Below, piece by piece: positions 7,120 through 15,648 of a DNA stretch of 40,127 nucleotides. Source of the DNA: a virus. Location: positions 1 through 40,127 of the IMG/VR virus record IMGVR_UViG_3300025141_000251. One strand, 5' to 3'. The position numbers were made by a program, and so were the translations under genes. Position 1 is the first letter of the stretch. Every line of letters starts with the position of its first letter. The notes beneath the pieces were generated by a model. It ran no database searches and was not told where the DNA came from. It worked only from the letters and a program-made list of their open reading frames with translations.

Positions 7120-8196
7120 ATGTTTATAAGATCGTATCCCCAGTTTTTATTAGATGAGGCTTCAGACGGTACAGATGGAGGTGCTGGAGGACTAGGAGGG
7201 GATGGAGGAGATGCTGGAGCAGGAGAAAGAGGGGCCACAGATTTCGAGGCCATCATGGATAAATATCCAGCAGATGATTCCCCTGCAGATAATGATAGTA
7301 AGGATGATAATGTCTCCAATATTGCTGACAAGCAAAACAAAGACGATAAGGATGGAGATACTCCTCCTACTCTAGAAGAAGAATTGGAAAATTTTGAGGT
7401 AAAAGATACTGGAAATCTTTTGGAGGCAGTAAAAGAATTAGGCCTCCAGGATAAGGAAGGGAATGCTTTAGAATTTAAAAATGCAGATGAGATTAAGGAA
7501 TTAATTAATAAAGGACTTGAAGGAAATCAAGGTACTCAGGATCTAGATTCTCAACGTCAAGCTATGGAAAAGGAATTCTCTGATAAAGAGACAAAATTCC
7601 AAGCTGATATGGAGACATTTGAGAAGCAAAAAGGAGAGATTGGTGAGACCTTACAAGAATATCAGGTATTTTCCAGAGTCCTAAATCAACTCCAAAAGTC
7701 AGACCCCGAGGTCTACAATGACTTGGCAGAGGCATTTTCAAGAGAGACAGATGCTCTTGTAGAGAGCCAAAACAATCCTCTAGTGACCAATCTAACCACT
7801 CAAGTCAATAATCTAACAGAGATTATAAAGGACCTAAAGAGTGGTAATGAGCAGACTGAGAATACTGAGATTGTAAAGGAGTGGGATAATGGACTTGCTG
7901 AAATCCAGAAGGCCTATGGAGGTAAACTCTCAAGCCTTAAGGTCGTCCCTAATTATGAGGACGTAAAAAAGATGTGGGCATCAAATGCTGACAAATCTAT
8001 GACTCCTAAGCAGGCATTCTTTGCTGTCCATGGAGAGCAGATTAAGAAGGCACTTGAGTCCAAAAACAAAACGGACAAAACGAAAAAGGAAAGTGATGCC
8101 AGATTAGGGAAGCATCATAAAATTAACCGTGATTTAAAACCTGAGGCCAATCAAAGCCGAGAGACTTATCTCATGGACAAGTATGGCGGTATGTAA
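7120..8196 (+). CDS. Acidic coiled-coil protein, likely head scaffold
   Basis: This 358-aa protein lies between portal and capsid genes, the usual place of a scaffolding protein. Residues 15-40 are Gly/Ala/Asp-rich, residues 45-100 strongly acidic, and about 150-260 are predicted coiled coil (heptad-like runs KEFSDKETKFQADMETFEKQ). The C-terminus is basic (KNKTDKTKKES, RLGKHHKINRDL), matching scaffolds that bind coat through a basic helix-turn-helix tail. No protease motif is visible. GGAGAAATA precedes the ATG. The function is inferred from position and composition. Confidence 0.75.
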   Translation: MFIRSYPQFLLDEASDGTDGGAGGLGGDGGDAGAGERGATDFEAIMDKYPADDSPADNDSKDDNVSNIADKQNKDDKDGDTPPTLEEELENFEVKDTGNLLEAVKELGLQDKEGNALEFKNADEIKELINKGLEGNQGTQDLDSQRQAMEKEFSDKETKFQADMETFEKQKGEIGETLQEYQVFSRVLNQLQKSDPEVYNDLAEAFSRETDALVESQNNPLVTNLTTQVNNLTEIIKDLKSGNEQTENTEIVKEWDNGLAEIQKAYGGKLSSLKVVPNYEDVKKMWASNADKSMTPKQAFFAVHGEQIKKALESKNKTDKTKKESDARLGKHHKINRDLKPEANQSRETYLMDKYGGM

Positions 8197-8219
8197 TCGC
8201 TATTTAAAGGGAGGTTAAC

Positions 8220-9239
8220 TTGAAAACTTTAAAATATTTATTTATGAGTCTAATGAATTTCATTCTTGTCTTTTTGAAAGATGAGACAGGAGCATTCTCC
8301 TTTAGCCAGGTAACGGCCATTACCCATGACCTCATCAAAGATGAGATGACAGAAGGGGTATTCCTCTCCAGTGAATTTCTCAGGAAGCTGAGGGATATGC
8401 AGGAGTTAGAAGAAGGTGGGAATCAGGTACTCTTACCTCTAATGACCAAAGATGATACTGGGACAACTGGAGGCCATTATAAGAGGTCCGATGCTCTGTC
8501 ATTGCAAGAGTACGATGGAATCAGTGCGTCCCTCCATCAATGGGTTTACCTATACGAGTCAGTGGTTATCTACAAGCCAGATATTGCCAAAAACTCTGGA
8601 AGGCTTGGAGTGCTTAAGCTAATTGATAAAAAGATTAGACAAGCAGAGTTGGCCATGGCCCAAAGATTAACCAAGGCTTTATTCACAGGTACAGCCGCAA
8701 ATGACCAAACTGTAGGTCTAGATTCAGTAATCGCTTCTAGTGGTTCATATGGGTCTATCGCTTCTACTGACTTATCCACTTGGGTCTCTAATGTGGATGA
8801 TAACGGTGGGACAAATAGGGCCCTAACTCAGGCCATAGTGGATGCTTCCTATGACAATGCTTTCGAGCCTGGAGTAGGTGGTCCTGATATAGGAGTAATG
8901 ACCAAAGGTGTATTCTCTAAGTTTAGAGGTCTTCTAACAGGAGTCCAAAGGACTACCAGAGATTCCACTCTGAATGGCCTAGGTCATAAAGGGCAAAATT
9001 TAATCTATAACGGGATTGATTACTTAGTAGATAATGCAGGAATGCCTGCTAATACTCTTTTCCATTTAGATTCAAAGCACTTTAAGCTTCATGTCCATAG
9101 AGACCACAATATGAGAAGACAGAGTATCTCTGACCTTGAGACAGCAGATGCTCTATTGGAAAGAATTTTCCTTTATTATGTCTCAGCAGCAAGTGAGAGA
9201 AAATTTCATTCTAGAGTGAATGATATCACTTCAGCTTAA
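8220..9239 (+). CDS. Major capsid protein, HK97-type
   Basis: This 339-aa protein is coded after the scaffold and before a strong terminator, as expected for the coat. Features typical of HK97-fold coats include the N-arm LIKDEMTEGVFLSSEFLRKL, the spine region IRQAELAMAQRLTKALFTG, and a C-terminal RRQSISDLETADALLERIFLYYVSAASERKFHSRV. The only start with a good ribosome site (AAAGGGAGG) is TTG at 8220, which gives a hydrophobic 20-residue N-terminus that looks like a membrane or signal segment. Later ATGs at 8244 and 8253 lack a site. That N-terminus is unusual for a coat and may be cleaved. Confidence 0.8.
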   Translation: MKTLKYLFMSLMNFILVFLKDETGAFSFSQVTAITHDLIKDEMTEGVFLSSEFLRKLRDMQELEEGGNQVLLPLMTKDDTGTTGGHYKRSDALSLQEYDGISASLHQWVYLYESVVIYKPDIAKNSGRLGVLKLIDKKIRQAELAMAQRLTKALFTGTAANDQTVGLDSVIASSGSYGSIASTDLSTWVSNVDDNGGTNRALTQAIVDASYDNAFEPGVGGPDIGVMTKGVFSKFRGLLTGVQRTTRDSTLNGLGHKGQNLIYNGIDYLVDNAGMPANTLFHLDSKHFKLHVHRDHNMRRQSISDLETADALLERIFLYYVSAASERKFHSRVNDITSA

Positions 9240-9246
9240 TAAGTAA

Positions 9247-9276
9247 CGGGATGGCTTCGGTCATCCCGAATTTTTT
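9247..9276 (+). terminator. Strong intrinsic terminator after the capsid gene
   Basis: CGGGATGGC (9247-9255), a TTCG tetraloop (9256-9259) and GTCATCCCG (9260-9268) form a nine-pair stem with one G-U, followed by AA and six T. It ends the portal-scaffold-capsid unit and lets capsid level be set apart from the genes downstream. Confidence 0.9.
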
Positions 9277-9296
9277 GGATTTTAATTGGATTTTAA
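9275..9296. repeat. Tandem 11-bp direct repeat before the exported head gene
   Basis: TTGGATTTTAA occurs twice without a gap, at 9275-9285 and 9286-9296, just after the terminator and before the AT-rich leader of the 9333 gene. The 11-base period is about one helical turn, which would suit side-by-side binding of an activator. No good -35/-10 pair is visible beside it, so the promoter role is only a guess. Confidence 0.45.
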
Positions 9297-9332
9297 AAGT
9301 TTAATATTTCGAACCTAATAAGGAGAAGGAAA

Positions 9333-9923
9333 ATGAAAAAATTAATTTTACTCTTATTTACTATATTCGGGCTCGGGTCTGCCCTGGCATACGACTCTCC
9401 AAACGTTGAAGAAAAATCTAGCTTTCTAGAGAAGGCCATAGAATTTGTCTTGCCAAGTGCTAAAGCAGATGTGGGCCTAGTAGGCAGGTCTACATCTCTA
9501 GATAATCTTGGTGCTCTCCAGCCTGGATCTAGAGAAGTCTTCTACATTCATGTCAAGAATAACTCAGGGACTACTTATGCAGCAGGCTCAGGGATGATTC
9601 TGGACTATACTGCAGACGATGGGTACTCAGTCACGGGAACCACTTCAGTCACAGCTAGACCTCATTGTATGCTTCAGGAAAGTTGTGCGAATGGAAAGCT
9701 TTGTAAATGTCAGACATACGGCTATACAAGTCTCTTGCTCTTTGATGGAGATGGAAATGATGTAGCTGCAGCAGGAGACCCTATTTTTGCTTCAACAAAG
9801 ACAGCAGGCTATTTTATGGCCCTAGGAGTAGGTGATGGAAGTGCATCTGCTGAAAGTTGGGGAGTCTTTTATGATGCTTCCACGGCCTCAGGAGCAGTTG
9901 AGGCCTTTCTAGATTTAAGATAA
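9333..9923 (+). CDS. Exported protein coded after the capsid, possible decoration protein
   Basis: This 196-aa protein has a clear signal peptide (MKKLILLLFTIFGLGSALA, cleavage about residue 19). The mature domain has four or more closely spaced cysteines (HCMLQESCANGKLCKCQ), likely disulfide-bonded, and a Gly/Ala/Ser-rich C-terminal half. AAGGAGAAGG lies before the ATG. Its place directly after the coat gene is where decoration or cement proteins are often coded, but the export signal is unexpected for that. The next gene starts at its stop. The family is not recognised. Confidence 0.6.
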   Translation: MKKLILLLFTIFGLGSALAYDSPNVEEKSSFLEKAIEFVLPSAKADVGLVGRSTSLDNLGALQPGSREVFYIHVKNNSGTTYAAGSGMILDYTADDGYSVTGTTSVTARPHCMLQESCANGKLCKCQTYGYTSLLLFDGDGNDVAAAGDPIFASTKTAGYFMALGVGDGSASAESWGVFYDASTASGAVEAFLDLR

Positions 9924-11140
9924 TGAATATGAAGCTGCTTTTTCATATCTATTGGGGAGTGGGAGTTTTTCTCACTCCTCTATTTATTAAGGTCACTGAC
10001 CAGCCAGTCTCTCCAAGGTTTTCAAGAGACCAGCTCTTTTGCGCTCTTATAGCTCTGTCTGTAATCCTTTTTGGATTCTTCAAACCTTTGACTCAGACAA
10101 ATAAACATTTCTTAATATACACTTTGATAATACTGCCTCTGGCCTTTCTAAATAGGGCATACTTCAATTCAATTGAATACTGCCATCAATTAATCTGCTT
10201 CTTAGCAGGGCTAGTCTTAATCGCACAATTACTCTGCAATTTGGATTTTAAATACAAAAATATAATCAAGAATGCTCTGATTGCCACATGCCTGACTCAG
10301 TCTATCGTGGTTATTGTGGGGCATTTTTTCCATATAGACATATATAGAGAGCTGATTCTGGGCTCAAGTAAGACATTCTATTTTAAAGGATCTTATGCGA
10401 CTGCTTTTGGGACTGAAGGAAATCCGAATTCTACTGGAGGCCTTTTGGCCATGACTGTCCCATTCCTTTTAAAAACTCCATATCTATTACCTATCGGATT
10501 GATTGCTACAGGTTTGACTTCTACTATGCCTGTACTCTCCCTTTTAGCAGGGACTATTGCAGCTATCTGGATAACAGTATTCAAATGCAAGTTTAAGATT
10601 CCTGCTTTTATTCTAGGCTCAGGTGCATTCTTAGCAATTTGTTATTATTCCTATAAAGGAGTCCCTTACCTTAATGACTCTGGAAGGTTTAATTCCTGGA
10701 AGAATACCCTAACATTTTTCAAAAATAATGATTATGCATTCAAGTCTGAAGGCTATTGGATACTCTCAGATATTTATAATTATCTTTACCCTTACTACTA
10801 CAAGATAAAATACTACGTTTTTGGAAGAGGACTTGGATTCTTCTCAGACTTTTATTACAGAGTTTTTGGAGGAGAGGCCAAAATGAGGCAAGTTCATAAT
10901 GAATTTCTTGAGTATAGTCTTGCTTTTGGATTAATCGGAGTCATCGCAGCTCTGTGGTTTTTTTGGTCACAGAGAAAGAAGATAATAGAAGGAGACAGGT
11001 TATTCCTTTATTCATTCCTAGTGTCTTTGGCCAATTCTTTTGGAAATTTTCCTTACCATATTGCAAGTACGTCCTTGGTCGGAATCATGTCATTAAGCAT
11101 GATCCTAAAAGGGAAGGAAGGAGAGACCTGTGGCGCATAA
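9923..11140 (+). CDS. Polytopic membrane protein, O-antigen ligase/polymerase (Wzy_C)-like
   Basis: This 405-aa protein has about ten membrane segments. After a long periplasmic-type loop it carries VHNEFLEYSLAFGLIGVI at about residues 323-340, matching the H-N-x-x-L-E-x-x-x-x-x-G-x-x-G signature of the Wzy_C superfamily (O-antigen ligases and polymerases). A Gly/Asn-rich segment (FGTEGNPNSTGGLLAM) and GRFNSWKNT also fit. Such enzymes act at the periplasmic face on lipid-linked glycans. A phage copy could alter host O-antigen and block superinfection. It is odd to find it between capsid and tail genes. It overlaps the next gene by 11 bases. Confidence 0.65.
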   Translation: MNMKLLFHIYWGVGVFLTPLFIKVTDQPVSPRFSRDQLFCALIALSVILFGFFKPLTQTNKHFLIYTLIILPLAFLNRAYFNSIEYCHQLICFLAGLVLIAQLLCNLDFKYKNIIKNALIATCLTQSIVVIVGHFFHIDIYRELILGSSKTFYFKGSYATAFGTEGNPNSTGGLLAMTVPFLLKTPYLLPIGLIATGLTSTMPVLSLLAGTIAAIWITVFKCKFKIPAFILGSGAFLAICYYSYKGVPYLNDSGRFNSWKNTLTFFKNNDYAFKSEGYWILSDIYNYLYPYYYKIKYYVFGRGLGFFSDFYYRVFGGEAKMRQVHNEFLEYSLAFGLIGVIAALWFFWSQRKKIIEGDRLFLYSFLVSLANSFGNFPYHIASTSLVGIMSLSMILKGKEGETCGA

Positions 11141-12191
11141 ATGGACTCAAAAGGCCCTAATTGACGATTGCTTGGCAGAGTTGTGGTCTACATCCTCAGA
11201 CGCTACTTTCTTGGCCAAAACAATAGGATTTATAGATAGGATCCAAGATGATTTAATCCAGGAGATTCCTATCCCTCATTATCAATTAACTTTAAAAAAA
11301 CTACTTCCTACTGAGCAGCAAATTATAAATCTTTCTCCAGATAAACCTGCAGCTCCTACTGTGGCACTTGCTTCAGGAGGGACTCTCACTGATACGACTA
11401 CGTATAAAGTCCTAGTGACTTTTGTAATTTTTGATGAGGATGGAAAAAGATATATTGAATCTGAGGCAGGGACAGAAAGCTCCGAGCTGCTGGCCACATC
11501 TGCAAATAGGACTATCAGTGTGTCAGGTATTCCTTTGTATCCAGGAAATACTGGAGTAGCTCCAAAAACAATCTACAGGAGAGTTTATATAGCTAAAAAA
11601 GAAAGTGGTGAGTCTTCCTTTGGAGAGTTTTTATTCGATCAAGAAATAGCAGATAATCTTACGAGTACTGCTATAATATCCTCTGAGGCTACATCCACAA
11701 TAACTCCTCCAAGCGATACTGAAGTAGATGAGGTATCTAATGAACAGATGCTATGGTCTACTGGATCTGGATATTTGAGGAGGGTAGACAAGGACAGACT
11801 CAGGAGATTTTCTCCTGATACATCTCAATCAAGCGAGACTCCATTTGATTTCGATTTTGAAGGCATTGATTCTATCTATCTTTATCCTACTCTTGCTGCA
11901 AGCGCCACAAATGCTCAAAGGACTCTGATATACACAGTCCAGAGAAGACCTCATGAAGTTTTTTATGAGTCGAGCAGACTTATGGATATGCCTATCTCAT
12001 GGAAGACAGCACTAATAGCTGGAGTAAAATGGCTTGGATATGACCATAGAGATAGAGAGGGTTATAAATCCAGAGAGCTTATTTATCAAGATTATAAGGA
12101 AAGACTTAAGAGAAAACATAGAAGGACAAGAGGTCGACCTTCCTCAGTCGTAGATATGGAAGGTGACGTTGACGGTTTTGAGGTACACTAA
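11130..12191 (+). CDS. Head-tail connector / tail adaptor protein
   Basis: This 353-aa protein starts at GTG 11130 after GGAAGGAG. The N-terminal 70 residues (LIDDCLAELWSTSSDATFLAKTIGFIDRIQDDLIQEI) and the C-terminal helical part (WKTALIAGVKWLGYDHRDREGYKSRELIYQDYKERLKRKHRR) resemble helical head-completion adaptors. A Thr/Ser-rich beta-type domain (about 75-210) is inserted between them. Position after the portal and coat genes and before a large tail protein supports the role. It ends one base into the next ATG. Confidence 0.6.
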   Translation: MAHKWTQKALIDDCLAELWSTSSDATFLAKTIGFIDRIQDDLIQEIPIPHYQLTLKKLLPTEQQIINLSPDKPAAPTVALASGGTLTDTTTYKVLVTFVIFDEDGKRYIESEAGTESSELLATSANRTISVSGIPLYPGNTGVAPKTIYRRVYIAKKESGESSFGEFLFDQEIADNLTSTAIISSEATSTITPPSDTEVDEVSNEQMLWSTGSGYLRRVDKDRLRRFSPDTSQSSETPFDFDFEGIDSIYLYPTLAASATNAQRTLIYTVQRRPHEVFYESSRLMDMPISWKTALIAGVKWLGYDHRDREGYKSRELIYQDYKERLKRKHRRTRGRPSSVVDMEGDVDGFEVH

Positions 12192-14092
12192 TGCCTTTAC
12201 TAAAGAGAGGATTAAATTCCTGGAGATTTTCGGACTTGCCTGTCTCGTACAAGGTAAATCCCAAAAACCGCTCTACAGACGCTAGGAATGTCCTTTCTAA
12301 TCAAGGAGTCCTAGAGACTCGACCTGGATATACAAGATTTAATGATACGACTATAGAAGAGGGAAGGGATGTTACATCACTCTCTGCATTTAAGGACTTG
12401 TCAGACAATCTTTTGACAATTGCCAAAGTAAACACTTCTCTCTACAAAGTCCCGACATCGGGGGCATCTACTGCCATAAAGACAGGGTTAACTGTCAGCA
12501 AAAAACATAGGGCCGTCACGTTTAGGGACAGGCATCTCATCGTAGTTGAGGGAGATGGCGTCTTTCAATGGGATGGGACTACGTTTGGAGCATTAGGACA
12601 AGCTGGAGGCTCAGCTCCCACAGTAGGATCTTCAGGCGCAGGGAATACTCTCACAGCAGCAGACTATAAAGTAGCCTACACCTTCCACTCTACTACTACA
12701 GGATTCGAATCTAATTTGTCGACTGCGAGCGCTTTGGTCACTGTGGCATCTGGAGAGCAGATAGATATATCTGGAATGGATACCTCAGTAGGAAATTTTA
12801 CAATAGATAAAAAAAGGATATACCTCAAAGATATTACCAATAATTCTGCTTGGATATTTTGGGATGAGATAGACTTGGGGGATGCCGCAGATACTATAGA
12901 CGATGACCCTCTAAGCACTGATACCGCTCCGACCACTAACGGGACTCCTCCAGCAGATGCCAAATTTATAGTTACATTTGGGAAGTCTATTGCTTTGGCA
13001 GGAGTGAGCGCAAATCCTTCAGATGTTTTTATTAGCGAGCCATATATCCCAGATGCCTTTGACAACTCCAGGACATCAAAAACCATTAAGGCCAGTGGGA
13101 AAGGGCCTGTGACTGGGTTAGGAGTAGGCTTTTACGATAATGACAATCTGAGGCCATTCCTCTGTATTTTTAAAAGGAATTCTGTAGAAGTTTATTCTGA
13201 GATTGGAGGAATAAAGGACTTGGGACCTGCATCTACCAGCATAGGTTGTATTGGCCATGACACGATTGTAGAGGAAGCAGGTATTGTAAAATTTATGAGC
13301 ACTACTGGCTGGTATGAGATAGCTAATGGGCAGCTAAGAAAAAGGAAAGTTAAAGGGAGAGTCGTCCCTGCTGAGATAGCCGATGGAGATTTAATTGATA
13401 TATTTACTAGGCCGGGATATGTCTACGAACTTAATAAGACAAATTATTCGAATTTCTTCAGTGTCTTCTTTCCAGGATTTAAAGGCAATTACATGACATT
13501 TATCTCTGAGGGAGTAAGTACTACCCTGAGTAAGTGCTATAATTATGAGTTTGATGTAGGGGGGTTTAGGCCTCTGGAATTTGCTCTTAACTTTTTTGAT
13601 GCCGTCCATGCCGAGTTATCTACTGGAGAGGATGCTGTCCTTTTAGCAGGTGCTAACGGATTTATCTATAAGTACTCTATGGCAGAGGATAAGCATGATG
13701 TAGATATAGACAATGACTCAGTAGATATAGATGCCTTTTTTGATATGTTTTGGTTTACGGGGCAAGACTTTGAGTCATCTTATAATTTTGGCTCCCATAT
13801 AGTTAGGGCCGTAGAGGGAGATGACGACATCACAGTCAACGCCCACTTAGACTATGCCCAGAATACTTCTACTTCCTCCTCATTTAGCAGGACAGCCGAT
13901 GGTTTTCAGCTTGGCGTGTCAAAGCTTGACGAGGGAGTCCTTACAGATGGTCGAAGGGTAACTAGGAATATTTCAGAAATATTGAGGACAGGACAATCTT
14001 TACTTTTAAAGTACAGTCAAAGCGCCACAGATGCTAATATGAGTTTAATAGAGGGGCAAGTCCATGTCTCAAAAAATGGATGTCCTAATTAG
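12191..14092 (+). CDS. Large beta-rich tail protein, P22 gp10-like nozzle candidate
   Basis: This 633-aa protein starts at ATG 12191 in the preceding stop (TAATG). The N-terminus (WRFSDLPVSYKVNPKNRSTDARNVLS, then LETRPGYTRFN) is the typical opening of short-tail hub or nozzle proteins. The body has repeated beta-propeller-like segments (VTFRDRHLIVVEGDGVFQWDG, FITFGKSIALAGV-type, STTGWYEIANGQLRK). Residues about 140-260 resemble a Thr-rich Ig-like insertion. It would cap the connector and hold spikes or fibres. Confidence 0.6.
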   Translation: MPLLKRGLNSWRFSDLPVSYKVNPKNRSTDARNVLSNQGVLETRPGYTRFNDTTIEEGRDVTSLSAFKDLSDNLLTIAKVNTSLYKVPTSGASTAIKTGLTVSKKHRAVTFRDRHLIVVEGDGVFQWDGTTFGALGQAGGSAPTVGSSGAGNTLTAADYKVAYTFHSTTTGFESNLSTASALVTVASGEQIDISGMDTSVGNFTIDKKRIYLKDITNNSAWIFWDEIDLGDAADTIDDDPLSTDTAPTTNGTPPADAKFIVTFGKSIALAGVSANPSDVFISEPYIPDAFDNSRTSKTIKASGKGPVTGLGVGFYDNDNLRPFLCIFKRNSVEVYSEIGGIKDLGPASTSIGCIGHDTIVEEAGIVKFMSTTGWYEIANGQLRKRKVKGRVVPAEIADGDLIDIFTRPGYVYELNKTNYSNFFSVFFPGFKGNYMTFISEGVSTTLSKCYNYEFDVGGFRPLEFALNFFDAVHAELSTGEDAVLLAGANGFIYKYSMAEDKHDVDIDNDSVDIDAFFDMFWFTGQDFESSYNFGSHIVRAVEGDDDITVNAHLDYAQNTSTSSSFSRTADGFQLGVSKLDEGVLTDGRRVTRNISEILRTGQSLLLKYSQSATDANMSLIEGQVHVSKNGCPN

Positions 14093-14101
14093 GAGAAATG
14101 T

Positions 14102-15271
14102 ATGAGTCAACTAAAAACAAATATAATGCAGGGAATGGGCATACTCATCATGGGATTGCTTGCTCTTATATATAATAAGCCTGCCTACCCTGCTGCTTGC
14201 AGCACAATATCGAGAAATAACAATTCTGCTAACAGTATCCTTACCTCATCAAAATATAATACAGACGTGAATACAGTCTATACTGAAGTCAATAAGATTT
14301 ATAATGGTAGCTGCACTCTCCCAACTGACTCCCTTCCTGTTATTACCAAGTCAGAATTGTCTGCGACAGATTTTCAAGCATTATTCTACTCAGTCAAAGA
14401 TGGATGTGAGGTCACATATGATTCTCCTTCTCAGGTGAATGTAGCTCCGTGTAGGTTAGCAGTTAATGGAGATTGGGTTAATAAGACTGCAAGTAGCACA
14501 ATTGGCTTTGGGGATGGAGGCAATAACCAAGTATCAGGAGAGATAGTCTCTCAGGTCTACTATGTCTATGCAAAGGATGGATCCTCAGGGACAGGGCTTC
14601 ACTTTGTAGTAGATGTCACAGCTCCATCGGTATCATTTGGAGAGTTAGCAACGAACGCTACTGGGTCGTTCCATAAAGCACTAGGAAGCTTCTACAATGA
14701 TAACAATTCAAATATCGCATCTAACTCTGTCCAGTCATGGGTTAATCATAAGTTTAACCCTGAAAGGAGTGCTGGTTTTTTTGGGAGTGTGAAATGGGAA
14801 TCTACGACTAACTGTAGATGGGTAGGGACATCAACATCATACACTGATTATCCAGCAGACAGTGATTGTGATGATACAAAAAGGACAGTTAAAGGGATAT
14901 ACAATACAAGCGGCTATCAAGTAGGCCATGTTGACGGTAGACAGCCTCAAATTCTTTTCTCATTTATGCCAAAGGGACATTATAGGATAGTTGGGAGGGG
15001 TCGGTTTTTGACAAATGCTCAGGCCACATGCAAATGGAGATTTTCAGATGGAACAAACAGCACTGTCACTCTAACTGCAGGAAAAGGTGGTGCAGCAGAA
15101 GATATAAACTTTGTCTATTTGGATGGATCTATAGATTATTTAGCAGATCAAACCAATGTTACATTAATAGTTCAGCACGATAAAGTAGCAGGGACAGCAT
15201 GTGACATATATTTGGCAGGGGACGCATCCGAACTTGAGATAGCAGTTTATTACTCTCCGTTTGCTTATTAG
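14102..15271 (+). CDS. Exported tail-fibre-like protein
   Basis: This 389-aa protein has a hydrophobic N-terminal segment (residues about 8-30) ending in NKPAYPAACS, which reads as a Sec signal peptide; a lipobox is less likely. The next part (ILTSSKYNTDVNTVYTEVNKIYNGSCTLPTDSL) is the repeat-like stalk seen in many short phage tail fibres. The rest is Thr/Gly/Ser-rich with paired cysteines (TNCRW, SDCDD, ATCKW, TACDI) that could form disulfides. GGAGAAATGT precedes the ATG. It is a receptor-contacting candidate; signal plus disulfides is unusual for a virion protein. Confidence 0.55.
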   Translation: MSQLKTNIMQGMGILIMGLLALIYNKPAYPAACSTISRNNNSANSILTSSKYNTDVNTVYTEVNKIYNGSCTLPTDSLPVITKSELSATDFQALFYSVKDGCEVTYDSPSQVNVAPCRLAVNGDWVNKTASSTIGFGDGGNNQVSGEIVSQVYYVYAKDGSSGTGLHFVVDVTAPSVSFGELATNATGSFHKALGSFYNDNNSNIASNSVQSWVNHKFNPERSAGFFGSVKWESTTNCRWVGTSTSYTDYPADSDCDDTKRTVKGIYNTSGYQVGHVDGRQPQILFSFMPKGHYRIVGRGRFLTNAQATCKWRFSDGTNSTVTLTAGKGGAAEDINFVYLDGSIDYLADQTNVTLIVQHDKVAGTACDIYLAGDASELEIAVYYSPFAY

Positions 15272-15279
15272 GAGTATTT

Positions 15280-15645
15280 ATGAAAGTTTTACTAATTTTA
15301 ATCTTCCCTACCCTTTTGCTGGCCATGCCTAAAGAGGAGTATCGTAGGAGAGTAGATAATATTTTCGAGATTCATAAAATCATTATAGATAAAGACTTGA
15401 ATGTCCCCGATGTCCAAAAATACAAAGACCGCATTGTAAATACCAAAGACTTGGCAACTCTCCAAATGCTTGAGGCAGAGGAACTAAAACTTCGTAATGA
15501 AGATAAAAATAAAAATCATATGGCAATCTGGAAGAAGAAGAGGAAAGCAAAAACTTTTTTAAAAAATCTTGATGTAGATGAGCTTTCAGACCCAGTAAAA
15601 AAGAAATTATTTTTTAAAGCTTTAATAAATCTTCTCAAGGAGTAG
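15280..15645 (+). CDS. Small exported charged helical protein
   Basis: This 121-aa protein has a short signal peptide (MKVLLILIFPTLLLAM). The mature part is strongly charged and helical (Lys and Glu rich, EEYRRRVDNIFEIHKIIIDKD; later KKKRKAKTFLKNL) with no cysteine. AGGAG lies before ATG 15280. It sits between the fibre-like gene and the ejection-type genes. It could be a periplasmic partner of the tail or ejectosome. The family is not recognised. Confidence 0.55.
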   Translation: MKVLLILIFPTLLLAMPKEEYRRRVDNIFEIHKIIIDKDLNVPDVQKYKDRIVNTKDLATLQMLEAEELKLRNEDKNKNHMAIWKKKRKAKTFLKNLDVDELSDPVKKKLFFKALINLLKE

Positions 15646-15648
15646 GAC

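Noticed and set aside
12676-13086. 136-aa minus-strand frame inside the tail nozzle gene
   Set aside because: It lies wholly antisense to a coherent 633-aa protein and shows no motif or ribosome site.
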